Source of the DNA: an uncultured Oscillospiraceae bacterium
Lineage (GTDB): Bacteria > Bacillota > Clostridia > Oscillospirales > Ruminococcaceae
Length of the DNA: 64,000 nt
NCBI GenBank assembly: GCA_910579175.1
Contig: CAJTTB010000002.1
Location: 140,215 to 204,214 of the forward strand
Direction: 5' to 3'
Positions 35,294 through 45,112 of the stretch are shown here, in pieces; position 1 is the first letter of the stretch, and the number at the start of each line of letters is the position of its first letter. The notes under the pieces are model-generated. The model was not told where the DNA came from. It worked only from the letters and a program-made list of their open reading frames with translations, and did not search any database. Both the position numbers and the translations under genes were made by a program.

Positions 35294-36748
35294 TTATCCC
35301 TCATTCCCTATTTTATGTTGAACATTCATGATCTCTAATACAACTTCCTGTTCATCGAAGTGAATGGTTTTGTCCTTTAATACCTGATAGGTTTCATGTC
35401 CTTTCCCCAACAGTACAATGGTATCCCCCTGCTGTGCATGGGTCAGAGCATATAAAATTGCTTCTTTTCTTTGAGTGATTGTAATATATTTGGCAAATTG
35501 AGAAAGTCCTGGCAAAATATCTTCAATGATAGCATCAGGATCCTCGGTTCTGGGGTTATCAGAAGTAATAATCATAAAATCTGCATATTTTTCACAGGCT
35601 TTTGCCATCAATGGGCGCTTGGTGCGATCTCTGTCTCCACCACAGCCAAACAAACCCACCAAACGACCATTGACACAGGATTTTAAACTAGACATAATAT
35701 TCTCTATTCCATCAGGAGAATGCGCATAATCGCGAATCACAGTGAATTTATCATTGTGATAAATAATTTCACTTCTGCCCTTAACACCTTTCATTTTGCC
35801 CAAAGCTGTCACCATAGTATCTATAGAAAATCCAAGTTGACTACAAACCGCAATGGCAGTCATTGCGTTCTCTACAGAATACAGTCCCGGAATTGCAAAA
35901 TGAACCTTGCTGGCAATGCCATCATGATGAATGCGAAAATTGACAGCATTTGGTTCACATACAATATCGCTGGCAAAAAAATCCGCCTTTGTATCATCTA
36001 TTCCAAATGTAACGACACCATCTCCCAATTCCTCTGCCAAGCGTTTTCCATATGAATCATGTACATTTACCACATGGATTTCCCCCATAGAAAACAACTT
36101 TTTCTTTGCCTGAAAATAATCTTCCATATCTTTATGATAATCCAAATGATCTTGTGTTAAATTTGTAAAAGCGCAAACTTCAAAAAAACAACCATATAAC
36201 CGCTCTTGTGCAAGTGCATGGGAAGAAGCCTCCATCACAACATACTTACACCCAGCTTCTAACATATCGCTTAATGTTTGATGAAATAAATAGGCGTCTG
36301 GTGTGGTATTGGGATTTTCCTTGACAACATCTCCATATTCGATTTGAATGGTTCCAATTAATCCAGTTTTCATGTTGGAAGATTCCAAGATTGATTTTAT
36401 CATGGTTGTTACAGATGTTTTTCCATTGGTTCCTGTGATCCCTATCAGCTTTAATTTCTTAGAGGGATTATCAAAATAATTTGCACAAATCTGCGCATAT
36501 GCTTTATGGGTATCTGGTACAATAATTTGGTGTTCTAGTCCCAAATCCCGTTCTACCACCACTGCAGCAGCACCCTTTTTTAAAGCATCCGCCGCATATC
36601 GATGCCCATCTGTCTGTACACCTTTCACCGCAATATAAAGATCTCCTGGCTGTACTTTTTGGGAATGATTTGTCACATGACGGATTGGGATATCTGAAAT
36701 CATACCATGACTTTCTATATGGTGCAACAGGTCAAATAATTGCTTCAT
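35294..36748 (-). CDS. murE: UDP-MurNAc-tripeptide synthetase (meso-DAP-adding)
   Basis: Cytoplasmic Mur ligase, 484 aa, adding the third amino acid to UDP-MurNAc-dipeptide. The P-loop is GITGTNGKTSVTTM, followed by NTTPDA and the HLDYHKDMEDY region. The C-terminal DNPR motif (TSDNPRTEDPDAI) is the signature of meso-diaminopimelate enzymes, so the organism should have DAP-type peptidoglycan. It lies between the PBP and murF, 70 nt after the PBP stop. Confidence 0.96.
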   Translation of the reverse strand: MKQLFDLLHHIESHGMISDIPIRHVTNHSQKVQPGDLYIAVKGVQTDGHRYAADALKKGAAAVVVERDLGLEHQIIVPDTHKAYAQICANYFDNPSKKLKLIGITGTNGKTSVTTMIKSILESSNMKTGLIGTIQIEYGDVVKENPNTTPDAYLFHQTLSDMLEAGCKYVVMEASSHALAQERLYGCFFEVCAFTNLTQDHLDYHKDMEDYFQAKKKLFSMGEIHVVNVHDSYGKRLAEELGDGVVTFGIDDTKADFFASDIVCEPNAVNFRIHHDGIASKVHFAIPGLYSVENAMTAIAVCSQLGFSIDTMVTALGKMKGVKGRSEIIYHNDKFTVIRDYAHSPDGIENIMSSLKSCVNGRLVGLFGCGGDRDRTKRPLMAKACEKYADFMIITSDNPRTEDPDAIIEDILPGLSQFAKYITITQRKEAILYALTHAQQGDTIVLLGKGHETYQVLKDKTIHFDEQEVVLEIMNVQHKIGNEG

Positions 36749-36818
36749 TCTTATAAACTCCTTTTTTCTGTATATTTGACTAACTGCCGACCAAAAAATT
36801 AGTCGACAGCGTCTATCG

Positions 36819-39098
36819 TTATTCTGCTAAATCAATAATTTCTTTGGCATAAGTCAGTGATATGGTAGTACCAATTGGCACATTGACACCCTCTGAAATA
36901 CTTTGACCATTTACCAAAATAGTGCCCATCTCTCCATCTGATACATTTCCACTGTCCAAACTGACATTTAATTGTGCATTGGTCAATGTCAAATTGGCAT
37001 CTACCAAACTCATACCCAATACATTTGGCACTGGAACCATTTCTGTTTCTGTAACTGCCTCTGTATATAAAATTACCTTACTGCCATCTGCAACCGATAC
37101 ACCACTTTTTGGCATTTGGTCCACAACCGTTTGACCATTTCCCTTAATGACAGAAATCAGTCCTCGATTGGCAAGTTCTGTTTGAGCTGTTGCAATATCC
37201 TGATTTAATAAATTTGGTACTAATTCTTCCATAGAAGAAATATCATCCTCTGTATATTCTGGAGAGGTTCCCAAATGTGTCAAAGTATCTTCCAAAATAG
37301 AGGCCAGCGCAGGTCCTGCAACTGCGTTACCATAGTACTCGCTACCTCTGGGTTCATCTACCGCAACCAACACCGCAATCTGTGGATCATTGATTGGGGC
37401 TACCCCAACGAAAGAACTCGCATAACGTCCATCTTTTCGGTTTCCAATTTGTGAAGTACCAGATTTACCGCCAATTCGATACCCTTTTAAATCAATGGTA
37501 CTACCCTGCACCATTGCTTCTAAGGTTGTATTGATATTGGCAGAAGTTTCCTCTGAAATAATTTGTCGTTTGATATCTGGCTGTGTTTTTTCTATAATGT
37601 TGCCATTCTGGTCAATCACTTCATCTACCAAATACGGCTTTACAAGATAACCACCATTCACAGCAGCAGCAGTTGCTGTAATTACCTGAATGGGTGTAAT
37701 TGCCAAACTCTGTCCAAAAGACTCACTTGCCAAGTCAACTATACTCATCTTTTCTTTGGAATAATAAATACTTTTTGGAGCCTCTCCGTATAAATCAATC
37801 CCCGTTTGTTCTGTAATACCAAACATATCTACAAAGCGACAGAAGTTTTCAATACCCAATAGTTGACCCATATTGATAAAAGCAGGGTTACAGGAATTTG
37901 CCACCATTCCAGTAAAATCCAATACTCCATGCCCCGCCTTTTTATGGCAATTGTAATTGGTACCTGCTATATTAATAGAACCCAAACAGTTAAATTGACT
38001 ATTCATTGTCTGTACACCGGTTTCCAATGCCGCAGAGGCAGTTACAATTTTAAAAACAGATCCAGGTTCATATAGCCATGAAATAGACTTATTGGTATAT
38101 TGTCTGGCAACCAATTCATTCTCATAAGCCTTGAGTTCTTCTGGTGTCATCTCAACTGGTTGATAAACTGCCTTTCCGCTTGCATCATGGGTTAATTTTG
38201 TTGGGTTTGCCAATTCATCTAAATAAAGCTGACTATAAATTTTAGAACGATTATTCAAATCAAAAGTGGGATAATTTGCCATTGCCAAAATAGCGCCTGT
38301 TTTGACATCCATTACAATTGCACAAGCACCGCCCTTTGGATTATGTACCGCCACCAATTCGTTGATTGCCTTTTCTGCAAAATGTTGAATGGTAGAATCT
38401 AAAGTTAATTTTAAACTGTTTCCATCCCGTGGATCATATTGTTTTTCATAACTGGTAGGCACTACATTGCCCCATGCATCAACTGCTGTCAAAATTCTGC
38501 CGGGAACACCTGATAATACATCGTTATATTGCTGTTCGAGACCATATTGACCTTCGTTATCCGCATTGGTAAATCCAATGACCTGAGATGCCATCGTTTC
38601 TTTTGGATAATAGCGCTTTGTATCCTCTTGCAATGTGATAAAAGTATATTCTTTCTCTGCAATCAATTTGCGAACTTGGTCTGCCTCTGGCTTTGTTAAA
38701 TTTTTCTTTACAATTGCATATTGATTGGTTTGTTGTGTCAAAGAAAGCACTTTTTCATAATCCACACCAAGTAGATTGGATAACTCTGTCGCAACTGTTT
38801 CCTTTTTTTCTGCTTTAATGTGATAAGGGGAAATGATAACCGTCCAAACGGTAGAGCTCTGTGCCAATACTTCCATATTTGCATCATAAATTGTTCCGCG
38901 GTTTGCATTGATATCCAGCGTAGACATCTGTTGTTTGGCTGCAAATTCCTTCATCTCATCCGCTTTTACTACAGATAACTTGACCAAATTTGCCACAACA
39001 TAGAGTAAAAAAGCCAACAATATCAGTACTACTCCAATATTTAAACGCAATTTCATTTTATTTGACATGGGTGTGGGAGCTATTTTTTTCTTTGCCAT
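36819..39098 (-). CDS. Class B penicillin-binding protein with two PASTA domains (SpoVD/PBP2-like)
   Basis: Membrane-anchored transpeptidase of 759 aa. An N-terminal helix (IGVVLILLAFLLYVVANLV) anchors it, followed by the dimerisation domain, then the transpeptidase with SVFK (EPGSVFKIVTASA), SCN (ANSCNPAF) and KSG (GGKSGTSQIG). Two C-terminal PASTA domains follow (ending KVILYTEA and TTISLTYAKE). This architecture in the dcw cluster fits SpoVD or the divisional PBP2B. The ATG at 39098 is 5 nt after AAAGGAGAG; an open frame upstream includes the Shine-Dalgarno. It probably partners the FtsW/SpoVE protein encoded downstream. Confidence 0.93.
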   Translation of the reverse strand: MAKKKIAPTPMSNKMKLRLNIGVVLILLAFLLYVVANLVKLSVVKADEMKEFAAKQQMSTLDINANRGTIYDANMEVLAQSSTVWTVIISPYHIKAEKKETVATELSNLLGVDYEKVLSLTQQTNQYAIVKKNLTKPEADQVRKLIAEKEYTFITLQEDTKRYYPKETMASQVIGFTNADNEGQYGLEQQYNDVLSGVPGRILTAVDAWGNVVPTSYEKQYDPRDGNSLKLTLDSTIQHFAEKAINELVAVHNPKGGACAIVMDVKTGAILAMANYPTFDLNNRSKIYSQLYLDELANPTKLTHDASGKAVYQPVEMTPEELKAYENELVARQYTNKSISWLYEPGSVFKIVTASAALETGVQTMNSQFNCLGSINIAGTNYNCHKKAGHGVLDFTGMVANSCNPAFINMGQLLGIENFCRFVDMFGITEQTGIDLYGEAPKSIYYSKEKMSIVDLASESFGQSLAITPIQVITATAAAVNGGYLVKPYLVDEVIDQNGNIIEKTQPDIKRQIISEETSANINTTLEAMVQGSTIDLKGYRIGGKSGTSQIGNRKDGRYASSFVGVAPINDPQIAVLVAVDEPRGSEYYGNAVAGPALASILEDTLTHLGTSPEYTEDDISSMEELVPNLLNQDIATAQTELANRGLISVIKGNGQTVVDQMPKSGVSVADGSKVILYTEAVTETEMVPVPNVLGMSLVDANLTLTNAQLNVSLDSGNVSDGEMGTILVNGQSISEGVNVPIGTTISLTYAKEIIDLAE

Positions 39099-39212
39099 TT
39101 GCACTCTCCTTTTCTCATTCTGCAAAATCCCTTTAAAAAGGAAAATAAGGATTCCAAAATATCTGTAAATATTTTTTGAACCCTTGGTAGTCTTTATTCT
39201 ATTTATATTGCG

Positions 39213-39677
39213 CTATCCCAAAATGTATTCCTTAATCTGATGATACCATTCTGTCAACTTGTCCATAAATGAAGTAGATTCTTCTGCAACTTCTACTGTG
39301 TTATTTTCAGAAACCACAATATAATCAATTTGACTTTGTTTTACTTCTGTAAGACCCAATTCCTTTGCTCGTTGCTCAACAGATTTTAAGGATACCAAAC
39401 TGCTCAGCTCTGTATCAAGTCTTGTTCTTTCGCTCTCTACTTCTGTATATTCTGTTTTTAACTCCTGCAATTCATTATTGATGTCGGTTAATTGAACTTT
39501 TCCATAAATCAGTATAATACACAATGCCACAACATAAAACATACATGCGGATACCTTTATCAGTTTACTTTTAGAAACCGCTTGCGTCTGTTGAACTTTT
39601 TTAATATGAGGACGTATGGATTGTTTTTTGACCTGTTCGTTATCAACACGTCTGATAACATTTGTATTCTTTGGCAT
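39213..39677 (-). CDS. ftsL: Cell division protein FtsL
   Basis: A 154-aa bitopic protein with a basic cytoplasmic N-terminus, one membrane helix (VSACMFYVVALCIILIYG) and an extracellular coiled coil (DINNELQELKTEYTEVESERTRL), then a conserved SLVSLKSVEQRAKELGL segment. Its place between rsmH and the PBP gene is the classic ftsL position, and its divisome role is as partner of FtsQ. Sequence conservation in this family is low, so the call rests on topology and synteny. The Shine-Dalgarno is weak. Confidence 0.85.
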   Translation of the reverse strand: MPKNTNVIRRVDNEQVKKQSIRPHIKKVQQTQAVSKSKLIKVSACMFYVVALCIILIYGKVQLTDINNELQELKTEYTEVESERTRLDTELSSLVSLKSVEQRAKELGLTEVKQSQIDYIVVSENNTVEVAEESTSFMDKLTEWYHQIKEYILG

Positions 39678-39805
39678 TATCTCTGGTATTTTCCCGGCTT
39701 GATATCTTCCGGTTTTGATACCTTCCCTCCTTTATAAAAAAAACAGCTTACCGACATTTCCAATGATTCACTCTTTGAAAATTTACTTTTCACTTCATAT
39801 ATCCA

Positions 39806-40735
39806 TTAAGCATCTAATTTTTCTAAAATACGAAGTTTTGCGCTATGACTTCTCTTATTGTTGTTCAGTTCTTCTTCACTTGCTAAAATCGGTTTGCGAT
39901 TGATTAATTTTGCTCTTGGATAATGATTGCAAACACATTTTGGAAAATCTGGTGGGCAGGTACAACCCTGACACCATCTTGCGAATTTTTGTTTTACAAT
40001 TCGGTCTTCTAAAGAATGAAAGGTAATCACTACCAGGCGACCTTTTGGATTCAATAGTTCAAACGCTACATCCAGTCCTGTACTTAATACATCCAATTCC
40101 TCATTTACAGCAATCCGAATTGCCTGAAAGGAGCGTTTACTTGGATTTTTTTCTCTTCTTGAAGCCGCTGGCATGGAAGTTTTGATGATTTCTGCCAACT
40201 CAAATGTTGTTTTTATGGGCTTTTGCGCCCTTTTTCGAACAATGTTTGCCGCAATTTTTCGGGCAAATTTTTCTTCTCCATAATCCCATAAAATACGCGA
40301 CAATTGTTCTTGAGAATAAGTGTTTACAATATCCTCTGCAGAAATCCCTGACTGGCTCATACGCATATCCAGTGGCGCGTCCACTTGATAACTAAATCCT
40401 CTGCTGCCTTTATCCAACTGATGGGACGAAACACCCAAATCCAATAAAATTCCATCTACCTGTTTGATATGATATTCAAGCAAAACATCTTTCATTGCAC
40501 TAAAATTCGTTTGAATGACCTGAGCTTGTTCAAATGGAGCAAGTCTTTCATTTGCTACAGCAATTGCATCAGGATCTTGGTCTAAAGCAAACAATCTGCC
40601 TGTTGTCAATCTTTTTGCAATTTCAGAAGAATGTCCTGCTCCTCCTGCAGTACCATCTACATAAATCCCATCTGGTTTGATATTTAGACCCTTTATACAT
40701 TCTTTGAGCAAAACTGAAATATGTGCAAACTCCAT
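39806..40735 (-). CDS. rsmH: 16S rRNA (cytosine1402-N4)-methyltransferase
   Basis: SAM-dependent methyltransferase (MraW/RsmH), 309 aa, modifying C1402 of 16S rRNA. It has HISVLLKECIKGL, the SAM site DGTAGGAGHS, DLGVSSHQLD and RGFSY, and the C-terminal ITFHSLEDRIVK. AGGAGA lies 9 nt before the ATG. It is the first gene of the dcw cluster here; mraZ, which usually precedes it, is not found in the 430 nt upstream. Confidence 0.97.
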   Translation of the reverse strand: MEFAHISVLLKECIKGLNIKPDGIYVDGTAGGAGHSSEIAKRLTTGRLFALDQDPDAIAVANERLAPFEQAQVIQTNFSAMKDVLLEYHIKQVDGILLDLGVSSHQLDKGSRGFSYQVDAPLDMRMSQSGISAEDIVNTYSQEQLSRILWDYGEEKFARKIAANIVRKRAQKPIKTTFELAEIIKTSMPAASRREKNPSKRSFQAIRIAVNEELDVLSTGLDVAFELLNPKGRLVVITFHSLEDRIVKQKFARWCQGCTCPPDFPKCVCNHYPRAKLINRKPILASEEELNNNKRSHSAKLRILEKLDA

Positions 40736-41117
40736 ATATCCAAATCTCCTAAAATCAAATTTATCTTTTCATTCTTTACCATTTCAATTTTTATAAAAAA
40801 TCATCTCTATGAAATCATTTCTATCACGAACTACCATCAGACAATTGGCACATATTAAAAAATAATTTTCTCTTTTCCATACATTTCCACTTGTTGTAGT
40901 TTTATTATAAGCATTTCCAAAAAAGATTGCAAGACCATTGACAGAAAAAATTCAGTTATCTATAAAATTTTTAAAATTTTTCATCTGTTTTTTTGTTTCT
41001 ATTTGATTTTTATTTACAATCTATTCTTTTTATCGACAAATTTACTGGAATTTTTACTAATTTTCAAATGTGCTAATATTTCATTTTAAATTTTCCTAAA
41101 AGAAAGTTTTTTTTAAA
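40736..41117. other. Intergenic region upstream of the dcw cluster
   Basis: About 380 AT-rich bases. It contains the dcw promoter at 40904-40932 and no ORF. No mraZ and no MraZ-type repeats (TGGGN) were seen. Confidence 0.6.
40904..40932 (-). promoter_or_regulatory. Promoter of the dcw cluster
   Basis: TTGCAA (40927-40932), 17 nt, TATAAT (40904-40909) on the minus strand, about 170 nt upstream of rsmH, leaving a long untranslated leader. Confidence 0.65.
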
Positions 41118-41148
41118 AAAAGGCATTACAATATTTGTAATGCCTTTT
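41118..41148 (-). terminator. Terminator of the GH25 lysozyme gene
   Basis: Perfect 13-bp stem AAAAGGCATTACA/TGTAATGCCTTTT with 5-nt loop and a U-tract on the minus strand. Confidence 0.9.
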
Positions 41149-41166
41149 ATTTTCTTCACAATTATA

Positions 41167-43353
41167 TTATTGAATCAAACTAGAATCAAATAATACGTTT
41201 TTGTCTACACGACCTTCAATTCCTGGTACAGAACCTGAACTGGTATATTGCCATATGTCCACTTTACCCATATCATAAAAGGTAGCTGTCTCATTATATT
41301 GTGCTAACCAAATATAATATTTAGAAGAAATTTCCTCAAAATTCATCTTAGAAGTAAACCAAGTTTTGTTGGCATAAACCATTGTCCGATAGCCCGCACC
41401 ACCAACAATATCACAAAATGCCTTTACAACTTCTGTAATTGTTTGTGGATCTAATTTTCCAGTTGTTTTTGCATCTTCTACATCAAATACAACCGGCAAT
41501 CTCAAATCACCAGGCTGGATTCCTGCATCACTTAAAATTTTCAAACATAACTGTGCTTCTAATTTCGCATTTTCTACACTCGTAGCATAACTAAAATGAT
41601 ATACACCCACTGGCAATCCAACAGAAATCGCCTGATTGATATTTTGTTCAAAATATTTATCTTCTTGATTTTCCTGATCTTCTTTTCCATAACCTGTACG
41701 AATAATCGCAAAATCGACCATACCAGAATTTTTCACTTGCTTCCAATCGATATTTTTTTGGTGAGAAGATACATCAATTCCTTCTAATTTGGTGGTAAGT
41801 ATACCAGCACCGTCAAAATGGCGGACAATTCCATCTATAGTTGTATCTCCTGTAGCCATCACACCGCTTGTATGTAAATAATACAATTCGCCTTTGTTAT
41901 AAAGCCAGCCTGTTTGCATGACGCCACTGCTGTTCATATAATACCATTGACCTCCTATGGACTGCCAACCAATGCGCATTGCTCCATCGCTGCCCAAATA
42001 GTACCAATTGTTATTGACCTTTTGCCATTCGGTTAAGCGATTTCCATTTACATCTATTAAGTACCAATCGTTTCCAGATTGTTGCCAAGTTTGTTCATTG
42101 TTTGAATTGGTAGGAGGTTTTGGCGTCGGTGTTTGATCGGGTTTTTCACCAGGTTTTTCATCACTGCTATTGATGATCAAAGCACCAGATGCATCAAATG
42201 TATATTCCACACCATCAATATTATGTGTTCCTACCAACATCGCTCCACTGATAGGATCTAAATAATATTTTTTATTGTTCAGTGTCAACCAACCGGTCAC
42301 TTTTTCTTCCTTCTCATTATAATAATACCAAGTATTATCTTCCAGTTGCCATCCAACCTTTAATTGCAATACACCATTGCCATCAAATTGATAAGATTTT
42401 CCATCAATTATCTGTGTTCCAGTTACCATGGCACCACTTGGCTGAAAATAGTATTTTTTCTCATCAATGGTTTGCCAACCAGTGCGCATCATTCCCTTAT
42501 CATCAAAGAAATACCAAATTTGATTGATGAGTTTCCAGCCCATCTGCTTGACATTGTTCTCATAATAATACCAAATGTCACCATCTTTCAGCCAACCTTC
42601 TGCTGATGCCATCATAACACCATTGTTATCAAATGTATAGCCAATCCCCTTGACTGGGTAATTGCCAACTGTCATAGCACCATCTTCTTTTAGATAGTAC
42701 CAATTTTGATTTAGATACAACCAACCAGTCTGCAATACACCATCTCGATTGGTATAATACCAAGTGCCCCAATCATTGATCCAACCGGTTAACATAACTC
42801 CATTCTGATTTAAGTAATACCAATGATCATTGACATTTGCCCAACCAACTGCCATCTCACCGTTATTTTTTAAATAATACCAATTATTTTTGAGTTTTAT
42901 CCAACCCGTTTGCAACACGCCATCTTGATTGGTATAAAACCAAGTATTTCCATCATGAATCCAGCCAGTCAACATGACACCATCGCCATCCATATAGTAC
43001 CATTTGCCATTGACTTCTGTCCAACCAGTTTTTCGCTGATCGCCAATTATATAATACCAATGATTGGATTCAAATTTCCAACTTCCCTGTAGGGTTTCCT
43101 CAGGAACTGATACTTCTGGCTGCTGCTCTGGGATTGACTCATCTGATTGTGCCGGAACTGCAGAATTTGTATCTTCTGATACTACTTCCGAATAGGGAAG
43201 CGCTTCTGATAAAAGAGCTTCTTCAATTGCTGACAAATCATTTTCTACTGTTATTGAAGCAGGTTCTGCTAACACAGCCAACCCGGAAACTGCTCCCACC
43301 AGCATCGTTGTTCCGGCAGCAGTCAGTAATTTTCTAAACTTTTTCATCCCCAA
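41167..43353 (-). CDS. Secreted GH25 lysozyme with many wall-binding repeats
   Basis: A 728-aa exported protein. The signal peptide (KKFRKLLTAAGTTMLVGAVSG) precedes a Ser/Glu-rich linker, then a long run of ~20-residue choline-binding-like repeats of the form GW...WYY..DGxMxTG, in two blocks separated by a Pro-Thr-Lys linker. The C-terminal GH25 muramidase domain starts EGIDVSSHQKNIDW and contains the acidic motif FDVED and the ending DIWQYTSSG. It should cut MurNAc-GlcNAc bonds in the wall. AAAGGAG best fits the TTG at 43353; an ATG two codons later is possible. It shares domain order with the next gene upstream. Confidence 0.92.
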   Translation of the reverse strand: MGMKKFRKLLTAAGTTMLVGAVSGLAVLAEPASITVENDLSAIEEALLSEALPYSEVVSEDTNSAVPAQSDESIPEQQPEVSVPEETLQGSWKFESNHWYYIIGDQRKTGWTEVNGKWYYMDGDGVMLTGWIHDGNTWFYTNQDGVLQTGWIKLKNNWYYLKNNGEMAVGWANVNDHWYYLNQNGVMLTGWINDWGTWYYTNRDGVLQTGWLYLNQNWYYLKEDGAMTVGNYPVKGIGYTFDNNGVMMASAEGWLKDGDIWYYYENNVKQMGWKLINQIWYFFDDKGMMRTGWQTIDEKKYYFQPSGAMVTGTQIIDGKSYQFDGNGVLQLKVGWQLEDNTWYYYNEKEEKVTGWLTLNNKKYYLDPISGAMLVGTHNIDGVEYTFDASGALIINSSDEKPGEKPDQTPTPKPPTNSNNEQTWQQSGNDWYLIDVNGNRLTEWQKVNNNWYYLGSDGAMRIGWQSIGGQWYYMNSSGVMQTGWLYNKGELYYLHTSGVMATGDTTIDGIVRHFDGAGILTTKLEGIDVSSHQKNIDWKQVKNSGMVDFAIIRTGYGKEDQENQEDKYFEQNINQAISVGLPVGVYHFSYATSVENAKLEAQLCLKILSDAGIQPGDLRLPVVFDVEDAKTTGKLDPQTITEVVKAFCDIVGGAGYRTMVYANKTWFTSKMNFEEISSKYYIWLAQYNETATFYDMGKVDIWQYTSSGSVPGIEGRVDKNVLFDSSLIQ

Positions 43354-43547
43354 ATCATTCTCCTTTAAACTTAATCATCCTCAAGTCATTTACACATCAA
43401 TTACCCATCGACTAATAGGCTTTTTGGTTTGGTGTCCTTATCATCTACTAACTTTACAGATATTTTACTGGGCAATTTCCACCCTATTTTGATTATCATT
43501 TATGTCATCATGTTCTAAAAATATAATTTTTACAGAATAATACTTTA

Positions 43548-43576
43548 AGTATATAACATTCACTTTTTGAAGTCAA
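43548..43576 (-). promoter_or_regulatory. Promoter of the GH25 lysozyme gene
   Basis: TTGACT (43571-43576), 17 nt, TATACT (43548-43553) on the minus strand, ~195 nt upstream of the start. Confidence 0.65.
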
Positions 43577-43628
43577 CACGATTCCCAATATCTCTACATA
43601 AAAACCGCCGTTTTACCAAATTATATTT

Positions 43629-44843
43629 TTATTCTTGCTTTAGAATAGAACCATCAAACAAAATATTTCTATCCACATTTTTAGAAATTCCATCGACTTG
43701 ACCTTCACTGGTATATTGCCACATATCAACCAATTTCATATTGTAAAAAGTTGGAGATAGATAGTATTGTGCCATCCAAATCGGATAATCTGATAATGCG
43801 TCCAAATCCAGTTTATTGCTCAGCCAATGATTATTGCTGTAAATCATAACTTCATAGCCTGCACTTTTGATGGTATCACAAAAACCCCTAATAATCTCAG
43901 TCAGTTCTTCCTTGCTCAACGATTCCATCTTTGGATCCTCAACATCAAAGGCTATTGGTAGGGATAAATCTTGTGGAGTCACCCCCACACGTTCCATCAC
44001 AGATAAACATAATTCCGCTTCCATGACTGCTTCTTGAGCGGTCAGGGCATAACTATAATGATATAATCCAATCGGAATCTGATTCCGTCTTGCCTGTTCA
44101 AAATTATACTGAAATTGGTCATCCTCCTGCTCCATATTAGAATTTCCAAAAGCCGCCCGAATCATCACAAAATCCACCTGTTCACTTGCCTTTACCTGGT
44201 CCCAATCAATGACACCCTGATGTTGAGATACGTCAATCCCCTCTATTTTCTGACTCATTCTTCCATCGGATTCAAAGGTACGCAATATGCCATCTATCTC
44301 TATTTCTCCAGTTGCCATCACATAATCTGTTGTAAAATAATAAAGATTTTCTTCCCAATGCAGCCAACCTCTGAGTAGTTCACCCGTTTGTGTGGCAAAG
44401 CGCTTTTTTTCATCCAATGTAAACCAGCCAGTCTGCATGATTCCCTGTACATCAAAATAATAACTTTTTCCTTCAATGTCTTGAAATCCTGTCTGTACTG
44501 CTCCATCAAAATCAGAATAATAACGTTGCTCATCAAGTGTAAACCAACCAATTTGCAAAACACCATCTGCATCGCTGTAATAGCGAAGTCCATCTAATGT
44601 AAACCACCCTGTCACCAAATTGGCATCCTCATCAAAATAATATCGGTTCCCATCTAAATCCAGCCAACCAATGGCAAAACTTCCGTCCGAAAGTTGATAT
44701 CTTTTATGAAATCCACTATAACTCCAATTGGGTTCTAGCTCTGGGCGATGGGTTAATATGCCAATTAAAATCGATACCATCAATATTACTAAAGCAATAA
44801 AACTAAAAAATACTGTAAAAAATATACGTGTTGGTCTATTCAT
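43629..44843 (-). CDS. Membrane-anchored GH25 lysozyme with wall-binding repeats
   Basis: A 404-aa paralogue of the neighbouring lysozyme, but with an uncleaved-looking N-terminal membrane helix (IFFTVFFSFIALVILMVSILIGIL) in place of a signal peptide. Seven to eight repeats of the GW-LDG.RYY.D.DG type follow, then the GH25 domain (EGIDVSQHQGVIDWDQV, FDVED, MIYSNNHW, DMWQYTSEG). It is probably displayed on the membrane facing the wall. The ATG at 44843 is ~12 nt after AGGAGA; a longer in-frame start would include that Shine-Dalgarno. Confidence 0.9.
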   Translation of the reverse strand: MNRPTRIFFTVFFSFIALVILMVSILIGILTHRPELEPNWSYSGFHKRYQLSDGSFAIGWLDLDGNRYYFDEDANLVTGWFTLDGLRYYSDADGVLQIGWFTLDEQRYYSDFDGAVQTGFQDIEGKSYYFDVQGIMQTGWFTLDEKKRFATQTGELLRGWLHWEENLYYFTTDYVMATGEIEIDGILRTFESDGRMSQKIEGIDVSQHQGVIDWDQVKASEQVDFVMIRAAFGNSNMEQEDDQFQYNFEQARRNQIPIGLYHYSYALTAQEAVMEAELCLSVMERVGVTPQDLSLPIAFDVEDPKMESLSKEELTEIIRGFCDTIKSAGYEVMIYSNNHWLSNKLDLDALSDYPIWMAQYYLSPTFYNMKLVDMWQYTSEGQVDGISKNVDRNILFDGSILKQE

Positions 44844-45065
44844 TGTAACTCTGTTTCTCCTATCATCATTTCTAAACTTATATATCTTGATACCTATGAA
44901 ATTTTGACTGGATATATCCATCATTACAACTATAATACAAATAAATTAGCAAAAATTTTTCAAAATCCGATAAATTTCTTAAAAAAAGAAGAAAAATAGC
45001 AATTTCACTATTTTTCAACTTGATTTTTTATGCAACTGTTCTATTTTTTTATGCCACATTTACAA

Positions 45066-45091
45066 AAATCCCCTGCATTTGCAGGGGATTT
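45066..45091 (-). terminator. Terminator of the pcrA-DHHW transcript
   Basis: Perfect 11-bp GC-rich stem AAATCCCCTGC/GCAGGGGATTT with 4-nt loop and U-run on the minus strand. Confidence 0.88.
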
Positions 45092-45112
45092 AAAAATTCC
45101 TATTGGATAAAA

